Assembly: GCA_023053685.1 (NCBI GenBank) | Contig: JALIGW010000016.1 | Span: forward strand, 4,410,001-4,474,000 | Length of the DNA stretch: 64,000 nucleotides | Origin: Diadophis punctatus similis | Taxonomy: Eukaryota; Chordata; Lepidosauria; Squamata; Dipsadidae | Reading direction: 5' to 3' | Shown: positions 21,620 to 33,345 of the stretch, one piece after another | How the letters are laid out: each line of letters opens with the position of its first letter | Numbering within the stretch: position 1 is the first letter of the stretch | Program-made: the position numbers and the translations under genes | The notes under the pieces: generated by a model | Databases searched by the model: none | Told to the model about the DNA's origin: nothing | The model's input: the letters and a program-made list of their open reading frames with translations, nothing else

Positions 21620-23470
21620 TCCCTTTTTTTCTTTTTTGGAATTTAAGTAGAATGGGAATGTTATGGCTATCCAATTTGCTTTCTAGGGATTGCAAAAACT
21701 AAGCAGAAGGCAAATGTAACAGGATCTCTAATTTTGATGGTAATTCTATATTACTAAATCCATGTGAAAGATCTGGTTGTAGAGCCAATCGAAAAATTTA
21801 AAAAAAAATCTTTTTCTCAAATGATTTGAGATGAATTCACTTCTTTAGCCGTGAAAAAGTTGTAATTTTTTTTAAATTTCAGACAGAAAGGAATACTTTC
21901 TATCATTATAGCCTGTTTTGCAATGTAGGTAATGTATGATAAAATGTGGCCAATTTACAAATGATTATTCAAAAATGACTGCAAGATGATAGTAGGTGCG
22001 GGAGAAAGTTAGATGATGTTAATAGGGCAAGAAGCAAGTAGTTTTTAAAGAAAAATAAGTCTATGATCTAATTTTCGTGTCCTGGGCATTCATTAAAGCT
22101 GATCAGCTTCAGAATTTGCAGCTTTGCAGTTTGCGAAGGAATTTTTTTTTTCAACCTCTATAAAGTACATGCAATTCTCAAATATTTTTTGGGAGGTCCA
22201 CATTCCAAATATCAATTTCAAAATATGCTTTGCATATAAACAGAAAATTAGGTATAAAATTAACAATAGATAGATGCTTTTTAAAGAGCACATACAAAGA
22301 CTATTCACCACAATTTATAGGAAAAGACTTAAGAATGCACAGCCCATGGTGCACATCATTCTGTCAACTTCTGCAAAGACTGGAAAAGTTTGATAACAAA
22401 TGCACTGAAAGCAGAATAATAGCTGCCTGAATAAGAAAAGAAAGTACTGTATGGGAGTGGGAGGTTATGTGGGAAACCCCCAATTGATGAGAGCAATTCA
22501 TCAATCGCAGAGGAAAAACTTTCTCTAAGAAAGAGGGTTGAATGAAATTTAATTCTGGGACGGATGCACTTGAAACAGTCTCAAAGAAGAGCAGTATAAA
22601 CACGGAAGTGATATGCTTAACTATGTTTTCACATTAAAGGCCAGGCTATCTTGAAATAGCTGGTGAAATAAAGAGCTTCCATGTTTATATGAAGCAACAT
22701 TGTTTGGATGAAGAGCATTTTAAGCATCGGGATCTAAACAAATAACCATCAGAAATATCATTAACTTGGCTTTCCCGAATATAATACTGCAACTTTTATC
22801 AGGTAACAGTAGAAATGGCTTAGGAGAAAGCTCACTGCCATGGCTAAAAAAAGATGAAAACTGAACTACATTTCACGTTGCTCTAAGAAAAACTGTATAT
22901 AGGAAGCATTATGTGTACAGAAAGCGATAGACCTTGAAATCTTTAGAATAACTCCATTAATAACTAGTTTCTTTTTGAAATGCCATCGTCAGAGGTATTC
23001 TGCTTCAATTTAGTAATGGCATTCAGCTCACACATTTCTGTACCTTAAAATATTTTGTGACTCTAAAGGAAAGACATGTAACACATTTTAATTTTATGCC
23101 TTTTTTATGCAAATGGAAAGATTGCAAGACAACTTCATTTTGTTGGATTTCTCTGGATTGTCTCCATATACCATATTTCTATTTCCCTTTCTTAGCTTTT
23201 GATCTAAGAAACTGATAACCTGCCTTATTGGACATAAAAATAAAAAGCTAAAATCCACTTTTAAAAGGCTCTAAAATGACAACAGCAGGAGTAGCAGCAA
23301 TAACAACAAAACTGTACTGGCTTTTTGAGAGGCAGTAAAGAGGGAAGGCAGATTGGAGTTTGTTTGATTTAATGGCCAAGATATTTTCTTAGGAAGAGAT
23401 ACAATGACATTTACATAATGTTTGTAAGGTTTCCATAACATCCATGATATCAGTTCTAAGATTCCCTTCC
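21620..23470. other. AT-rich noncoding gap
   Basis: No genes, RNAs or identifiable transposon ends. Open frames are short and stop-limited. Confidence 0.4.
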
Positions 23471-23474
23471 AATA

Positions 23475-24047
23475 CAGGTAATATTTACGACAGCACTGAA
23501 AAAAGTGACTTATGACCGGTTTTCACACTTATGCCCGTTGCAGCATCTCCATGGTCACAGGATCAGAATTCAGGCATTTGGCAACCGGCATGTATTTATG
23601 ATGGTTGCACTACCCCGGGGTTATATGATCACCATCTGGAACCATCCCAGCCAGCTATAGACAAACAAAGTCAATGGGGGAAGCTGGAATTTGCTTTTTA
23701 TTTATTTTATTTATTTATTTTGTGAGATTTATATACCGCCTCACAGTGCAAGCACTCTTTAAGCGGTTTACACCAGTAAGCAATGTATATTTATATTGCC
23801 CCCAACAATCTGGGTCCTCATTTTACCTACCTCAGAAGGATGGAAGGCTGAGTCAACCCTGAGCAGGTGAGATTTGAACCGCTGATCTGCGGATCATAGT
23901 CAGTGAAAGTGGCCTGCAATACCCCACTCTAACCGCTGCGCCACCTCGGCTCTTGAAATTTTTGAAATTGCAATTCACTTAACACCTCTGGCAAAAATGG
24001 TCATAACATTTTGGCTCAATTGTGGCCGTTAAGTCGAGGACTACCTG
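23475..24047 (+). mobile_element. TA-flanked TIR element with nested SINE
   Basis: The left end TACAGGTAATATTTACG and right end TCGAGGACTACCTGTA carry the CAGGTAGTCCTCGACTTA-type termini. TA precedes and follows (23473-23474, 24048-24049). The body includes AAAGTGACTTATGACCGGT. A Sauria-type SINE is inserted at about 23692-23953. Confidence 0.75.
23692..23953 (-). mobile_element. Sauria-type tRNA-derived SINE
   Basis: On the minus strand: AGAGCCGAGGTGGCGCAGCG head, B-box-like GGTTCAAATCTCACC, then TGACTCAGCCTTCCATCC, the AAAATGAGGACCCAGATTG body, TATATAAATCTCAC and an (AAAT)n tail. It is inserted inside the TIR element at 23475-24047. Confidence 0.9.
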
Positions 24048-24245
24048 TATAATTTCAACATCAGCTTTCTACAATTTCAGATCCACAAGCGGTGTTATGG
24101 TGGATCAATGCAACTAGGGATCACCAGGTTTGCAAATATTGTTCTCTGTCGTTTGGATCACAGGTGAAAACACTATTTAAGTGACTCTCCAGTTGATGCA
24201 AGGATGGGTAAACTCAATATGGCTTTCCTTCTTATTCATCTAAAG

Positions 24246-24471
24246 CAGTGGTTCCCAATGTGAGGCCCACGCCCCACAGGGGGGGCAATTTGATTTTTAA
24301 AGGGGGCAATTGGAACCTTGTTTAAACCAAGTTAATGGCTTTTTAGGCTTCCTCCACGTGAGTAGGAGTTCACTTTTTGAATGGTAAGAATTATATGTCA
24401 CGGGGGGGGGGGCATCAGGATTTTAGAGATGCTTAGGTAGGGCATGGCCCAAAAAAGGTTGGGAACCACTG
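24246..24471. mobile_element. hAT-type MITE
   Basis: CAGTGGTTCCCAATG and GGTTGGGAACCACTG are the inverted ends. Flanks ATCTAAAG (24238-24245) and ATCTAAAA (24472-24479) match at 7 of 8. It is G-rich and noncoding. Confidence 0.85.
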
Positions 24472-24697
24472 ATCTAAAACAAGAACAACAGACCCTATAA
24501 GTTGTATATAGAATCTTTACAATTTTGCAGGCATACAAGAAATAGTATTTTGGGGACCCAGATCACACTTACACAAACTCTAGCCATTCATGGGTCATTC
24601 CTCATGTGTAGTTTCCACCGTCACTTGAGTGCCAGGAAAATCCCAACCTTATTTCCAGGCCAAGGTGAGCCTAAATTAATTATTGGTAGATTCAGAT

Positions 24698-26187
24698 TCA
24701 GAATAGAGCTGGAAGGGACCTTGGAGGTCTTCTATCTAGTCCAACCCCCTGCTCAAGCAGGAGACCCTATACTATTTAAGACAATCTCTCCTTAAAAACT
24801 TCCAGTGTTGAAGCACCCACAAGTTCTGAAGGCAAGCTGTTCCAATGGTTAATTGTTCTCACTGTTAGGAAGTTTCTCCTTAATTCCAGGTTGCTACTCT
24901 CCTTGATTAGTTTCCATCCATTACTCCTTGTCTTGCCTTCTGGTGCTTTGGAAAATAGGTTGGCCCCCTCTTCTTTGTGACATCTCCTCAAGTATTGGAA
25001 CACTGCTATCATGTCACCCCTAGTTCTTCTTTTCACTAAACTAGACTTACCCAATTCCTGTAACTGTTCTTCATACGTTTTAGACTCTTTGCCCTTAATC
25101 ATCTTAGTTGCTCTTCTCTGTCCTTTTTCCAAAGTCTCAGCCTCTTTTTTGTAATATGATGACCAAAACTGGATGTAGCATTCCACATGTGGTCTTACTA
25201 AGGTTTTATAAAGCAATACTAATACTTCACTTGATTTTGATTCTATGCCTCTGTTTAGGCAACCAAGTATTGCATTAGCTTTTTTGGCTGCTGCCACATA
25301 CTGCTGGCTCATATTTAAGTGATCATGCACTAGGAGTCCATGATCCCTCTCACAGTTATTGTTTTTGAGCCAGGTTCCATCTAATCTGTACTTGTATCTT
25401 TGGTTTTTCCTGCCTAAGTGTAAAACCTTGCTTTTCTCCACATTAAATTCCATTTTGTTGGATAGGACCCATTGTTCAAGTCTGTCAAGATCCTTTTGGA
25501 TCCTAAGCTTGTCTTCTGGGGTGTTGGCTATTCCTGCCAGTTTAGTGTCATTTGCAAATTTGATGAATTTCCCTTCTATTTCCTAGTCTAAATCATTTAT
25601 GAAGATAGTGAAAAGTACTGGGCCTAAAATGCAACCTTATAGTACCCCACTGTTTACTTCCCTCCATGTAGATGTAGTACCATTAAGGACTATTTGTTGA
25701 GTATGATTTGTCAGCCAGTTACAAATCCATCTGGTGGTGATGCTTCAATCTTACATTTTTTGTAGGTTATCAAGAAGTAAGTTGTGATCTACTTTGTCAA
25801 ATGCCTTATTGAAATCTAAGTATGCTGGTCTACTAATTTAGTCACTTTGTTAAACAATGAAATAAGATTGGTTTGGCATGATCTGTTTTTAACAAATCCA
25901 TTCTGGCTTCTAGTTATAATTTAATTTGTTTCTATATGTTCACAGATCTGTTTTTTTTTTTGATTATCTTTTCCAGGATCTCCCCAGGTATTGATGTCAG
26001 ACTGATTGATCTGTAGTTTCCTGAATCTGTTTTTCCTCCCTTTTTTGAAGATGGGAATCACATTATCTCTTTTCCAGTCCTCAGTTCCAGGATCTTTGAA
26101 AGATATGGTTCTGGGCTAACATCTGCCAGCTCCTTCAGAACTCTGGAATGTAATCTATCAGGACCTGATGATTTAAACTTGCCAAGA
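24698..26187 (-). mobile_element. CR1 LINE, 3' two-thirds of the reverse transcriptase ORF
   Basis: The minus-strand frame at 25453-24776 reads MEFNVEKSKVLHLGRKN, GLLVHDHLNMSQQ, LLYKTLVRPHVECYIQFWS and NSLPSELVGAST. These are the thumb and C-terminal motifs of CR1 reverse transcriptase (225 residues open). The part toward 26187 is broken by stops. The 3' end at about 24698-24760 is the typical CR1 terminus (minus: GGTTGGACTAGATAGAAGAC, then a CAAGGTCCCTTCCAGC-like block). The 5' end is truncated, as is usual for CR1. It is not mobile. Confidence 0.9.
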
Positions 26188-26672
26188 TCAGACAGGTAGT
26201 GTTTTATCACTATCATCTATCTAGAAAACTTAGAACTACGTCGCCTTTGGCATGACTTAAGCGTAGCTCATAAAATTATCTGCTACAACATCCTTCCTGT
26301 CAATGACTACTTCAGCTTCAACCACAACAATACACGAGCACACAACAGATACAAACTCAAAGTGAACTGCTCCAAACTCGATTGCAGAAAATACGACTTC
26401 AGCAACATAGTAATCAATGCCTGGAACTCACTACCTGACTCTGTGGTTTCCTCCCCAAACCCCCAAAACTTTACTCTTAGACTGTCTACTGTTGACCTCA
26501 CCCCATTCCTAAGAGGTCAGTAAGGGGCGTGCATAAGCACACCAGCGTGCCTACCGTCCCTGTCCAATTGTTCCCTTTTATTTGTACCCATCTTATGTAT
26601 TCAAATAATGTTATACTTATGTATATTATCAAATACGTACTTGACAAAATAAATAAATAAATAAATAAATCT
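26188..26672 (+). mobile_element. L3-like (CR1-group) LINE 3' end
   Basis: The translation shows LELRRLWHDLSVAHKII, YNILPVNDYFSF, NTRAHNRYKLK, KYDFSNIVINAWNSLPDSVV, the end of a jockey-superfamily reverse transcriptase. It continues to CTGTCC...GACAAAATAAATAAATAAAT. Copies lie at 27037-27385 and 34935-35423. Truncated and stop-containing. Confidence 0.8.
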
Positions 26673-26981
26673 ACATCACCTATCTATCTCTATCTATTAA
26701 TCATATTCACTGCCTATTCTTTTTCCAAGGAGGTAGTAAAATATTTTTATTAATATTAAAAAACCCGTCTCATCCTTGTAATGTATATGCTTCACTTAGG
26801 AATGCTCACAAAAATATATAATATATATATTTTAGAAAGCACAGGAGCATAAGAAACATTGATGACATTACCAGCAATGTTGTATTATTGCTCTATCCCA
26901 AGGAATAATTGAAAACTGATTATGGATAATTTAAACAAGTTTTATCCTGTTCGGTGCTGAATGAAAGATCTTCCTCTAGTC
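26673..26981. other. AT-rich noncoding gap
   Basis: Contains short AT runs (26813-26831) and nothing recognisable. Confidence 0.4.
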
Positions 26982-27036
26982 CAGTTTTCTCAGCTTTTGC
27001 AACTTTAACTTATGTGGTCTTCAACTCCCAGATTTC
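26982..27036 (+). mobile_element. Half of a foldback MITE
   Basis: CAGTTTTCTCAGCTTTTGCA...CTTCAACTCCCAG matches one arm of the 8820/12863 family. The second arm is missing where the L3-like LINE begins. Confidence 0.6.
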
Positions 27037-27385
27037 TCCAGAGATACTTTACAAGAAGAGTCCTCCACTCCTCTACTAGAAACAGAATACCTTACGCAAC
27101 CAGACTTGAAATCCTGGGCTTAAAAAGCTTAGAACTACGTCGCCTTCGGCACGACCTAAGCATAGCTCATAAAATTATCTGCTACAACGTCCTTCCTGTC
27201 AACGACTACTTCAGCTTCAACCACAACAATACACGAGCACACAACAGATACAAACTCCAAGTGAATCGCTCCAAACTTGACTGTAGAAAATATGACTTTA
27301 GCAACAGAGTGGTAAATGCCTGGAACTCACTACCTGACTCTGTGGTTTCGTCACCAAACCCCCAAAACTTTAATTTAATTTAATT
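27037..27385 (+). mobile_element. L3-like LINE reverse transcriptase tail
   Basis: An open frame (27012-27383) gives TRLEILGLKSLELRRLRHDL, KIICYNVLPVNDYFSFNH and RVVNAWNSLPDSVVSSPNP, in frame with the copy at 26188. The sequence then breaks into TTTAATTTAATT. It is a 5'- and 3'-truncated fragment. Confidence 0.8.
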
Positions 27386-29224
27386 AAAAGTTTTTAAAAG
27401 TTCTTATAGGCCGCCCAATCCCGTAGCACCTGCTGAATCCCACCTCTGGTTTATACCCATAGAAGTGTGAAAGTGTTTATTTTAACACAGTGAGATTCTT
27501 CTCTTGTATAGGGTGCTTATTTTGATTTTTAGTTTCCTTCATTTTTTTTTCATACACAAGTGGAATTAAAATATTTTATTACAGGTAAGAATATGACTGC
27601 ACACTGGACTTCACATTCCAATAAAAACTAGAATTTTGTCACTGAAGGTTTGGATAAATACGAGTTGCTTTCTTTCAACCCAATGCTTAGCACATTCCCT
27701 GTGTCCTGTTACTTGAAGGAGTCTTTGCTGCCCTCTGCAGGTCAAGGCTGAAATCGTCCCAATTTTTAAAGACGAGGCTTATTTAGTTCAGTGGTCTATG
27801 CAAGTTTTGGCTGCTCATTGATACTAGTTGAGGCCATGTATAACTCTGCATGAAATTTGGGTTTTCTTATATAATGTTGGCATAGTTGTTTTATAATTTT
27901 ATAAAGAATTTGATAAGACTTTAAGCTCTTTAGGTAATATCTGCCTTGCTAAATAATTGACCTGTCAGGCCCACAACGGAATAAACAAGAGAGCCACCAG
28001 ATGCAAAAACATGGCATTGTTCCAGTTTTTCTTATAAAGGGGAGGAGGGATCTAGGTAAGCAAGTCTAAAATCTAAAATTACTTAAAGCACCAAGTACTA
28101 GAATATTCCATTTTCTTTCTTTTTTTTATGTTACAAATTTTAAATTTTATTATTATTTTTACTTCAGTCCATAGGAGCTTCTCTAAAGCAAAAATCAATA
28201 TAAAATTGAGTGCGTATCTAATACAACGCATCTCTTGAAGTCGTTACAGGAATCCTAGTTCATTCCAACTATAAAACTTTATCAGCTACAAATCACGTTA
28301 CCATATCAAAACGGTGTCTTTATCAAGTCCAAATTACAAAAAATAATAAAAACGTGGGGTGGGGGTGGAAACAGCATGAAATATTTTGTACTATGGGATC
28401 AGTCATTCCTTAAACGTCCTTGGTCAAAACTGATGTGTCATCGTCCCCCCAAAAAATTGAAAACCCTTCGCATATTCAAATAACCCTGAGTATATAGTGC
28501 AATATAGTACAAAGGTCAGATTCATCACAGTCACAGGAAAAGAAGGAAGAGGAGAAGAAGAAAAAGCAACAATCCTGGATTGGCATTTTATTATGCTGGG
28601 CAAGAAAAGTTCTTTGGAAGAATGAGAAAGTTAGAGAAGTGAGGTAGCCCAATGGGGAGAATATTCCATTTTCAATCTAGTCTAGCCCTCTGGTTTGGAA
28701 ATTGGACAACAAATTATCCCAAGAACAATTTCCTACATGGCTTTTCCTGAGTATATTCAGAAATATACTATATGCCACCCTACAAAACTAAAGAAGAAGA
28801 AAAGAGAACTCCAGGGAATCCCAGGGTATAGACTGGAGAGTTGAAATAGACATCCCTAAATAAGGCAATGGCAAACTTCATTATTTTACCAAGAGAACTA
28901 CATGGACATCTTCATGAAGTCATCAGATGTAGATCATGAGTTCAAAGGAGACTTGAGCTGAAATGAGTTGAGTTGAGTTGAGTTGACTTTCACCATATGG
29001 TCACTATAACTGATTGACAAACTATTTTCCTTTATGGGTTTCTCTCTATTCGTTTTCCCAAATTATCTGAGAGTCCATCATCAACACACTTGGTGGCTGT
29101 AGATCCATGATTCGCTATGGGAAAAATATTTCCCTCCTTCGTTCCTAAGTGTGCCATCAAATCACTTCATTGCATCACCTCCCAATTCTAGTGTTCTGAA
29201 ATTAGAACTTGTTATACCACAAGA
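27386..29224. other. Noncoding gap
   Basis: Mostly unique, AT-rich sequence. About 28840-28980 ('GGCAATGGCAAAC', 'AAGAGAACTACATGGAC') resembles a SINE/LINE tail and partly matches 8100-8150. No gene. Confidence 0.4.
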
Positions 29225-29362
29225 AACAACATTTCTGGAGCAGCATTACACTGAGGCTATTTAAATTGGATAACCAATTGGATAACCATTTGTCTGAAGT
29301 AGTGTAGGGTTTCCTGCCTAGGCAGGGGGTTGGACTAGAAGACCTCCAAGGTCCCTTCCAAC

Positions 29363-29365
<3 letters not shown>
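29225..29365 (+). mobile_element. CR1 LINE 3' terminus
   Basis: CATTTGTCTGAAGTAGTGTA, then GGGGGTTGGACTAGAAGACC and AGGTCCCTTCCAACTCTG form the standard CR1 3' end. The tail has expanded into the adjacent (GTT)n array. Confidence 0.85.
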
Positions 29366-29523
<158 letters not shown>

Positions 29524-29708
29524 AAGGTCTTCTGGCTCTCCAGGTGTTATCAAAAAGAATATCCCAGAATGGGGTAAAGAATTCCATCTCCAGAACTTTA
29601 GTGTACTCACCTTGGCATCTGGTACCCCATTTAAGGAATTTCTAATGGAGAAAAGGATAAAGAAGAAAGGAGATACTCTCCCTGTTTTCTTTTAATTTTT
29701 CTGGGAAA

Positions 29709-29956
29709 TAGCAATAGCAATAGCACTTAGAGACTTATATACTGCTTCACAATGCTTTAGAGCCCTCTCTAAGCAGTTTACTGAATCAGAATATTGCCCC
29801 CAACAATCTGGGTCCTCATTTTACCCACCTCGGAAGGATGGAAGGCTGAGTCAACCTTGAGCCTGGTGAGATTTGAACTGTCAAATTGCAGGCAGCCGGC
29901 AATCAGCAGAAGCAGCCTGCAATGCTGCACTCTAACCACTGCGCCACTGTGGCTCT
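29709..29956 (-). mobile_element. Sauria-type tRNA-derived SINE
   Basis: Minus strand: AGAGCCACAGTGGCGCAGTG head, AGTTCAAATCTCACC B-box, TGACTCAGCCTTCC, AAAATGAGGACCCAGATTG, then TATATAAGTCTC and a (TTGCTA)n tail. Decayed but complete. Confidence 0.9.
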
Positions 29957-30491
29957 ATTGCTTTACAAAGCAGGTTATAAATTACTCAAGCTATATGTTA
30001 CACTTCTGTTTGCTTCCTCTTCTTCCTCCCTTTTATTCAGTTATAGTTGGAAATGTTTGGAAACGCCCTCTCACCTCCAAGAATTCCACAGTTGCAAAAT
30101 AACTAATTTGCTTAAGAACAAATTACTTCTTTATGGATCAAGATTCAAAGATCAGACAGTTCATCTGTGGACTTTGAGTTTTGTATTTCAGGAGAGTGTC
30201 TGAATTTCCATGAGCTCATAGATTAAACAATATAAGTTCACATGTTAGGCGTGAACACAAAGAGCTCATCCCTGGCAGATATGTGGGTTTTAACCTCCAA
30301 GAAGCTTTAATTGGAATTAATTACTATGAACTTTCTATTAGCAGCTGCATCATTTAATATGGGAGGAGGCAGCCTTGGATCACCCAGAAGAAACTGTTGC
30401 TGATGCTCTTGAGCTGTCTCTCCTGCAGTTATTGTTTTTATAAGTTATTGTTTTTTATAAGATTTGTTTTTATAAGTTATTATAAGAGCAT
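29957..30491. other. Noncoding gap
   Basis: No gene. The block 30300-30420 is unique-looking and could be regulatory, untested. Confidence 0.3.
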
Positions 30492-31013
30492 CAGGGGCGA
30501 GTTCCTAATATTTTTACTACCACTCCGTGGGTGTGGCTTATTTTGTGGGTGTGGCTTGCCAGCCATGTGACCGGGTAGGCGTGGCTTCTCAGACTGCTGA
30601 AGGGAGGGGAATTAGATAGGTCCTGCCGCCCATTCCCTCTCCCCTCAGCAGCTCGAGAAGCCTCGAACGTGCAAAAATGCCTAGGATCATCACCGTGCAT
30701 TTGTGGCTTCTCAGACTGCTGAAGGGAGGGGAATGGAGATAGTTCCTGCCGCCGGTTCTTTCAGCATCTCATGCGCTCCCTCAGCCATCCTCCCCTGCTT
30801 GGACTCACTGTGGGGTAGGAAGGCAGTGCATGAGCAGTGCCGGAAACTCGGCTTCTGGGCAAGCGCAGCAGAAATTTTTTAAAAAAAATTAATTTTTTTT
30901 AAAAAAATGGCGGCGCCCAGGCACCGGCAATCGACCGCACCGGTACTGTGATGTCACCAGCGGGCCGCTACCGGTGCTATAGAGTGGACCGCACTGGTAG
31001 GAACCCACCACTG
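30492..31013. mobile_element. hAT-type MITE, exact target duplication
   Basis: CAGGGGCGAGTTCCTAAT ... GGTAGGAACCCACCACTG is flanked by AAGAGCAT at 30484-30491 and 31014-31021. It is a sister of 18162-18712 and 44242-44761. Its central GCGCATGCGC motif is mutated. Confidence 0.92.
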
Positions 31014-31021
31014 AAGAGCAT

Positions 31022-32309
31022 ATTACAAATGCTCTTTTTCAAGAGTAGTAGTATCCAATATTGTATGCCTGTCTCTTGCCAAAACCTTGTAAATTCCAAA
31101 TTTGTGAAGCATGAAATTAACTTCTAGATCTCACAAAATCTTACTTATTTGTTTGCCAATTATTTAAGATTAGAGGGCTAGTCAATCTGTCATCTGTATA
31201 GTGCATCCATTCTCAGCCCCCTTTTTTTGGCTTCTAGAATCCCTGGGATCATACAGCCCAAATCTGAGTGTCCATCACTCAAATTACACTAACTTATTTT
31301 TCTTTTTATGCAAATAAAGCTAAGGATGTATTAAAACCGATGTATTAAGCTTCCATTATGTTTTCAGTGGACTTAGCAGTTTCATATTCTGCACACTTAT
31401 GCACCTGCATGCACCCACCCACCAACACACATACATTAGGATTACCTTTGTTCTGTTTCTGCAGGAATCAAAATATTTGCAATATGTTTAATCAGAATAA
31501 TTGAATTGATTCGAGAAATAAAATTATACACGTTTACTTGTGATTATTTCTTTCTATCCTAATAGGATCAGAATTTTTTCTGAATAATTAATCTGAGAAT
31601 TAATTAATTCAGCTTGCCCATGTACTCCTGATTCTGGATAGCTAACGTGAGGTTATAAAAACACTGCTAATAGCACCCCAAAGTCTATTTAGACAGACAT
31701 ATGTTATAGTAATGGTGTTTTCAATGATTTATAATGTGTCCTGGCTTATTTGAAACCTGTTTATAATTTTATAACCTGTTTATAATTTTATTAAGAAATG
31801 GAAGCCTTTTACCAAATACATATTGTATCTGAATACCCAAGCCTGGTTTTCATACTTTTGATGAGAATTATTGGCAAAGCAAAGCAATAAGTCAAAATAT
31901 ATTGTGGTTCTTAGCATTCATCCTGCTTAGCTGCAGAGTCCGATTAATTTGCACTGAGCTTGTTCAGTTATTAAAACTTATTAATCCATGGTGCAATAAG
32001 GTGTTTGTAAAGTGCACATCATCAGGTTATCACAACATCAGCTTATCTCAGAGACTGATGCTGATTAGAGCTCAGACAGGGAAACTGGTCCAAGATTACC
32101 CTTTTGGAGAAACTGGGTCTCTCTACCCTTGTCAACACCTTAAATACGATACTATGTTGACTCACAAGCAGCTCAAATATATAATCATATTTCTTTATAT
32201 TCCCTATTAGCTTCAGCCTCTATTCCACTCCAAACATAATAACTTGGAGTGACCAACAATAAACCAATAAGAAAACAGCAAACTCATACAAAAAAAGAAA
32301 TAAACAACA
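31022..32309. other. AT-rich noncoding gap
   Basis: No gene or element ends recognised. Confidence 0.4.
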
Positions 32310-33090
32310 TACCGTATTTTTCGGAGTATAAGACACACCTTTTTCCTCCCTAAAAGTGGCTGAAAATTTGGGTGCGTCTTATACTTCGAATGTAGCTTTT
32401 TTTTCCAGCCCTAACTAGGTGCTAACAGATCTTCCCAGCTCTTACCTTGCAGGCTTTTTCATTGTTACTCTCTCCAAAGAATGTTTTTCCAGCCCTAAGT
32501 CTTTGCAGATTTTTTTTTCATTGCTCTACTTGCTCCGAATAAGTTTTTTTCTAGCCCTAACCAGGTGCTAACGATCTTCCCAGCTATTACTGGCTTGCAG
32601 GCTCTTTCATTGTTATTCTCTCAGAAGAAGGTTTTTTTAAGTCCTAACCAGGAGATAAAATAATGTGCTGAAGCTGCACCGAATAAGTTTTTTTCTAGCC
32701 CTAACCAGGTTCTAACTATCTTCCCAGCTCTTACAGCTTGCAGGCTCTTTCATTGTTACTCTCTCAGAAGAATGTTTTTCCAGCCCTAAGTCTTTGCAGG
32801 GTTTTTTTCATTGCTCTACTTGCTCTGAATAAGTTTTTTTCTAGCCCTAACTAGGTGCTAACGATCTTCCCAGCTCTTACTGGCTTGCATGCTCTTTCAT
32901 TGTTACTCTCTCAGACGAAGGTTTTTTTTAAGTCCTAACCAGGGGATAAAATAATGTGCTGAAGCTGACCAGACTAAGGATGCTAGCCAGATGAATACCT
33001 GGTAGGCAGATTGTTTTCCCCTATTTTCCTCCCCAAAAACTAAGGTGCGTCTTATATTCTGGTGCGTCTTATACTCCGAAAAATACGGTA
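32310..33090. mobile_element. TIR element with internal tandem duplication
   Basis: The ends ACCGTATTTTTCGGAGTATA and ACTCCGAAAAATACGGT match the 1059-1537 element. Inside, a unit of about 290 bp (TAGCCCTAAC...GATAAAATAATGTGCTGAAG) is present twice, roughly 32392-32680 and 32683-32970. Noncoding. Confidence 0.8.
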
Positions 33091-33159
33091 GTTAAAAACA
33101 ATCCCCTCATATATAATACAGTACAACATTTATTTTTGACATAATCAACTTTATACAGT

Positions 33160-33345
33160 TTGAGTGTCAGTTTGGTGTAGAGGTAGAAGCCAGCTGGGTG
33201 ACCTGGGGCCAGTCCCTCTCTCTTAGCTCAATTTATCTCACACGGTTTTAGTTGTGGGCAAAATAGGTGGAGGAAGATGTGTTGCATATGTTTGCCACCT
33301 TGAGTAAAAAAATAAAATAAAAGCAGGATACAAATAAATAAATAC
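33160..33345 (+). mobile_element. tRNA-like SINE
   Basis: TCAGTTTGGTGTAGAGGTAG, GAAGCCAGCTGGGTGACCT, then TTGCCACCTTGAGTAAAAAA and an (AAAT)n tail match the family also seen at 5596, 8006 and 40795. Confidence 0.7.

Noticed and set aside
24776..25453. 225-codon minus frame as a host gene
   Set aside because: CR1 reverse transcriptase C-terminus.
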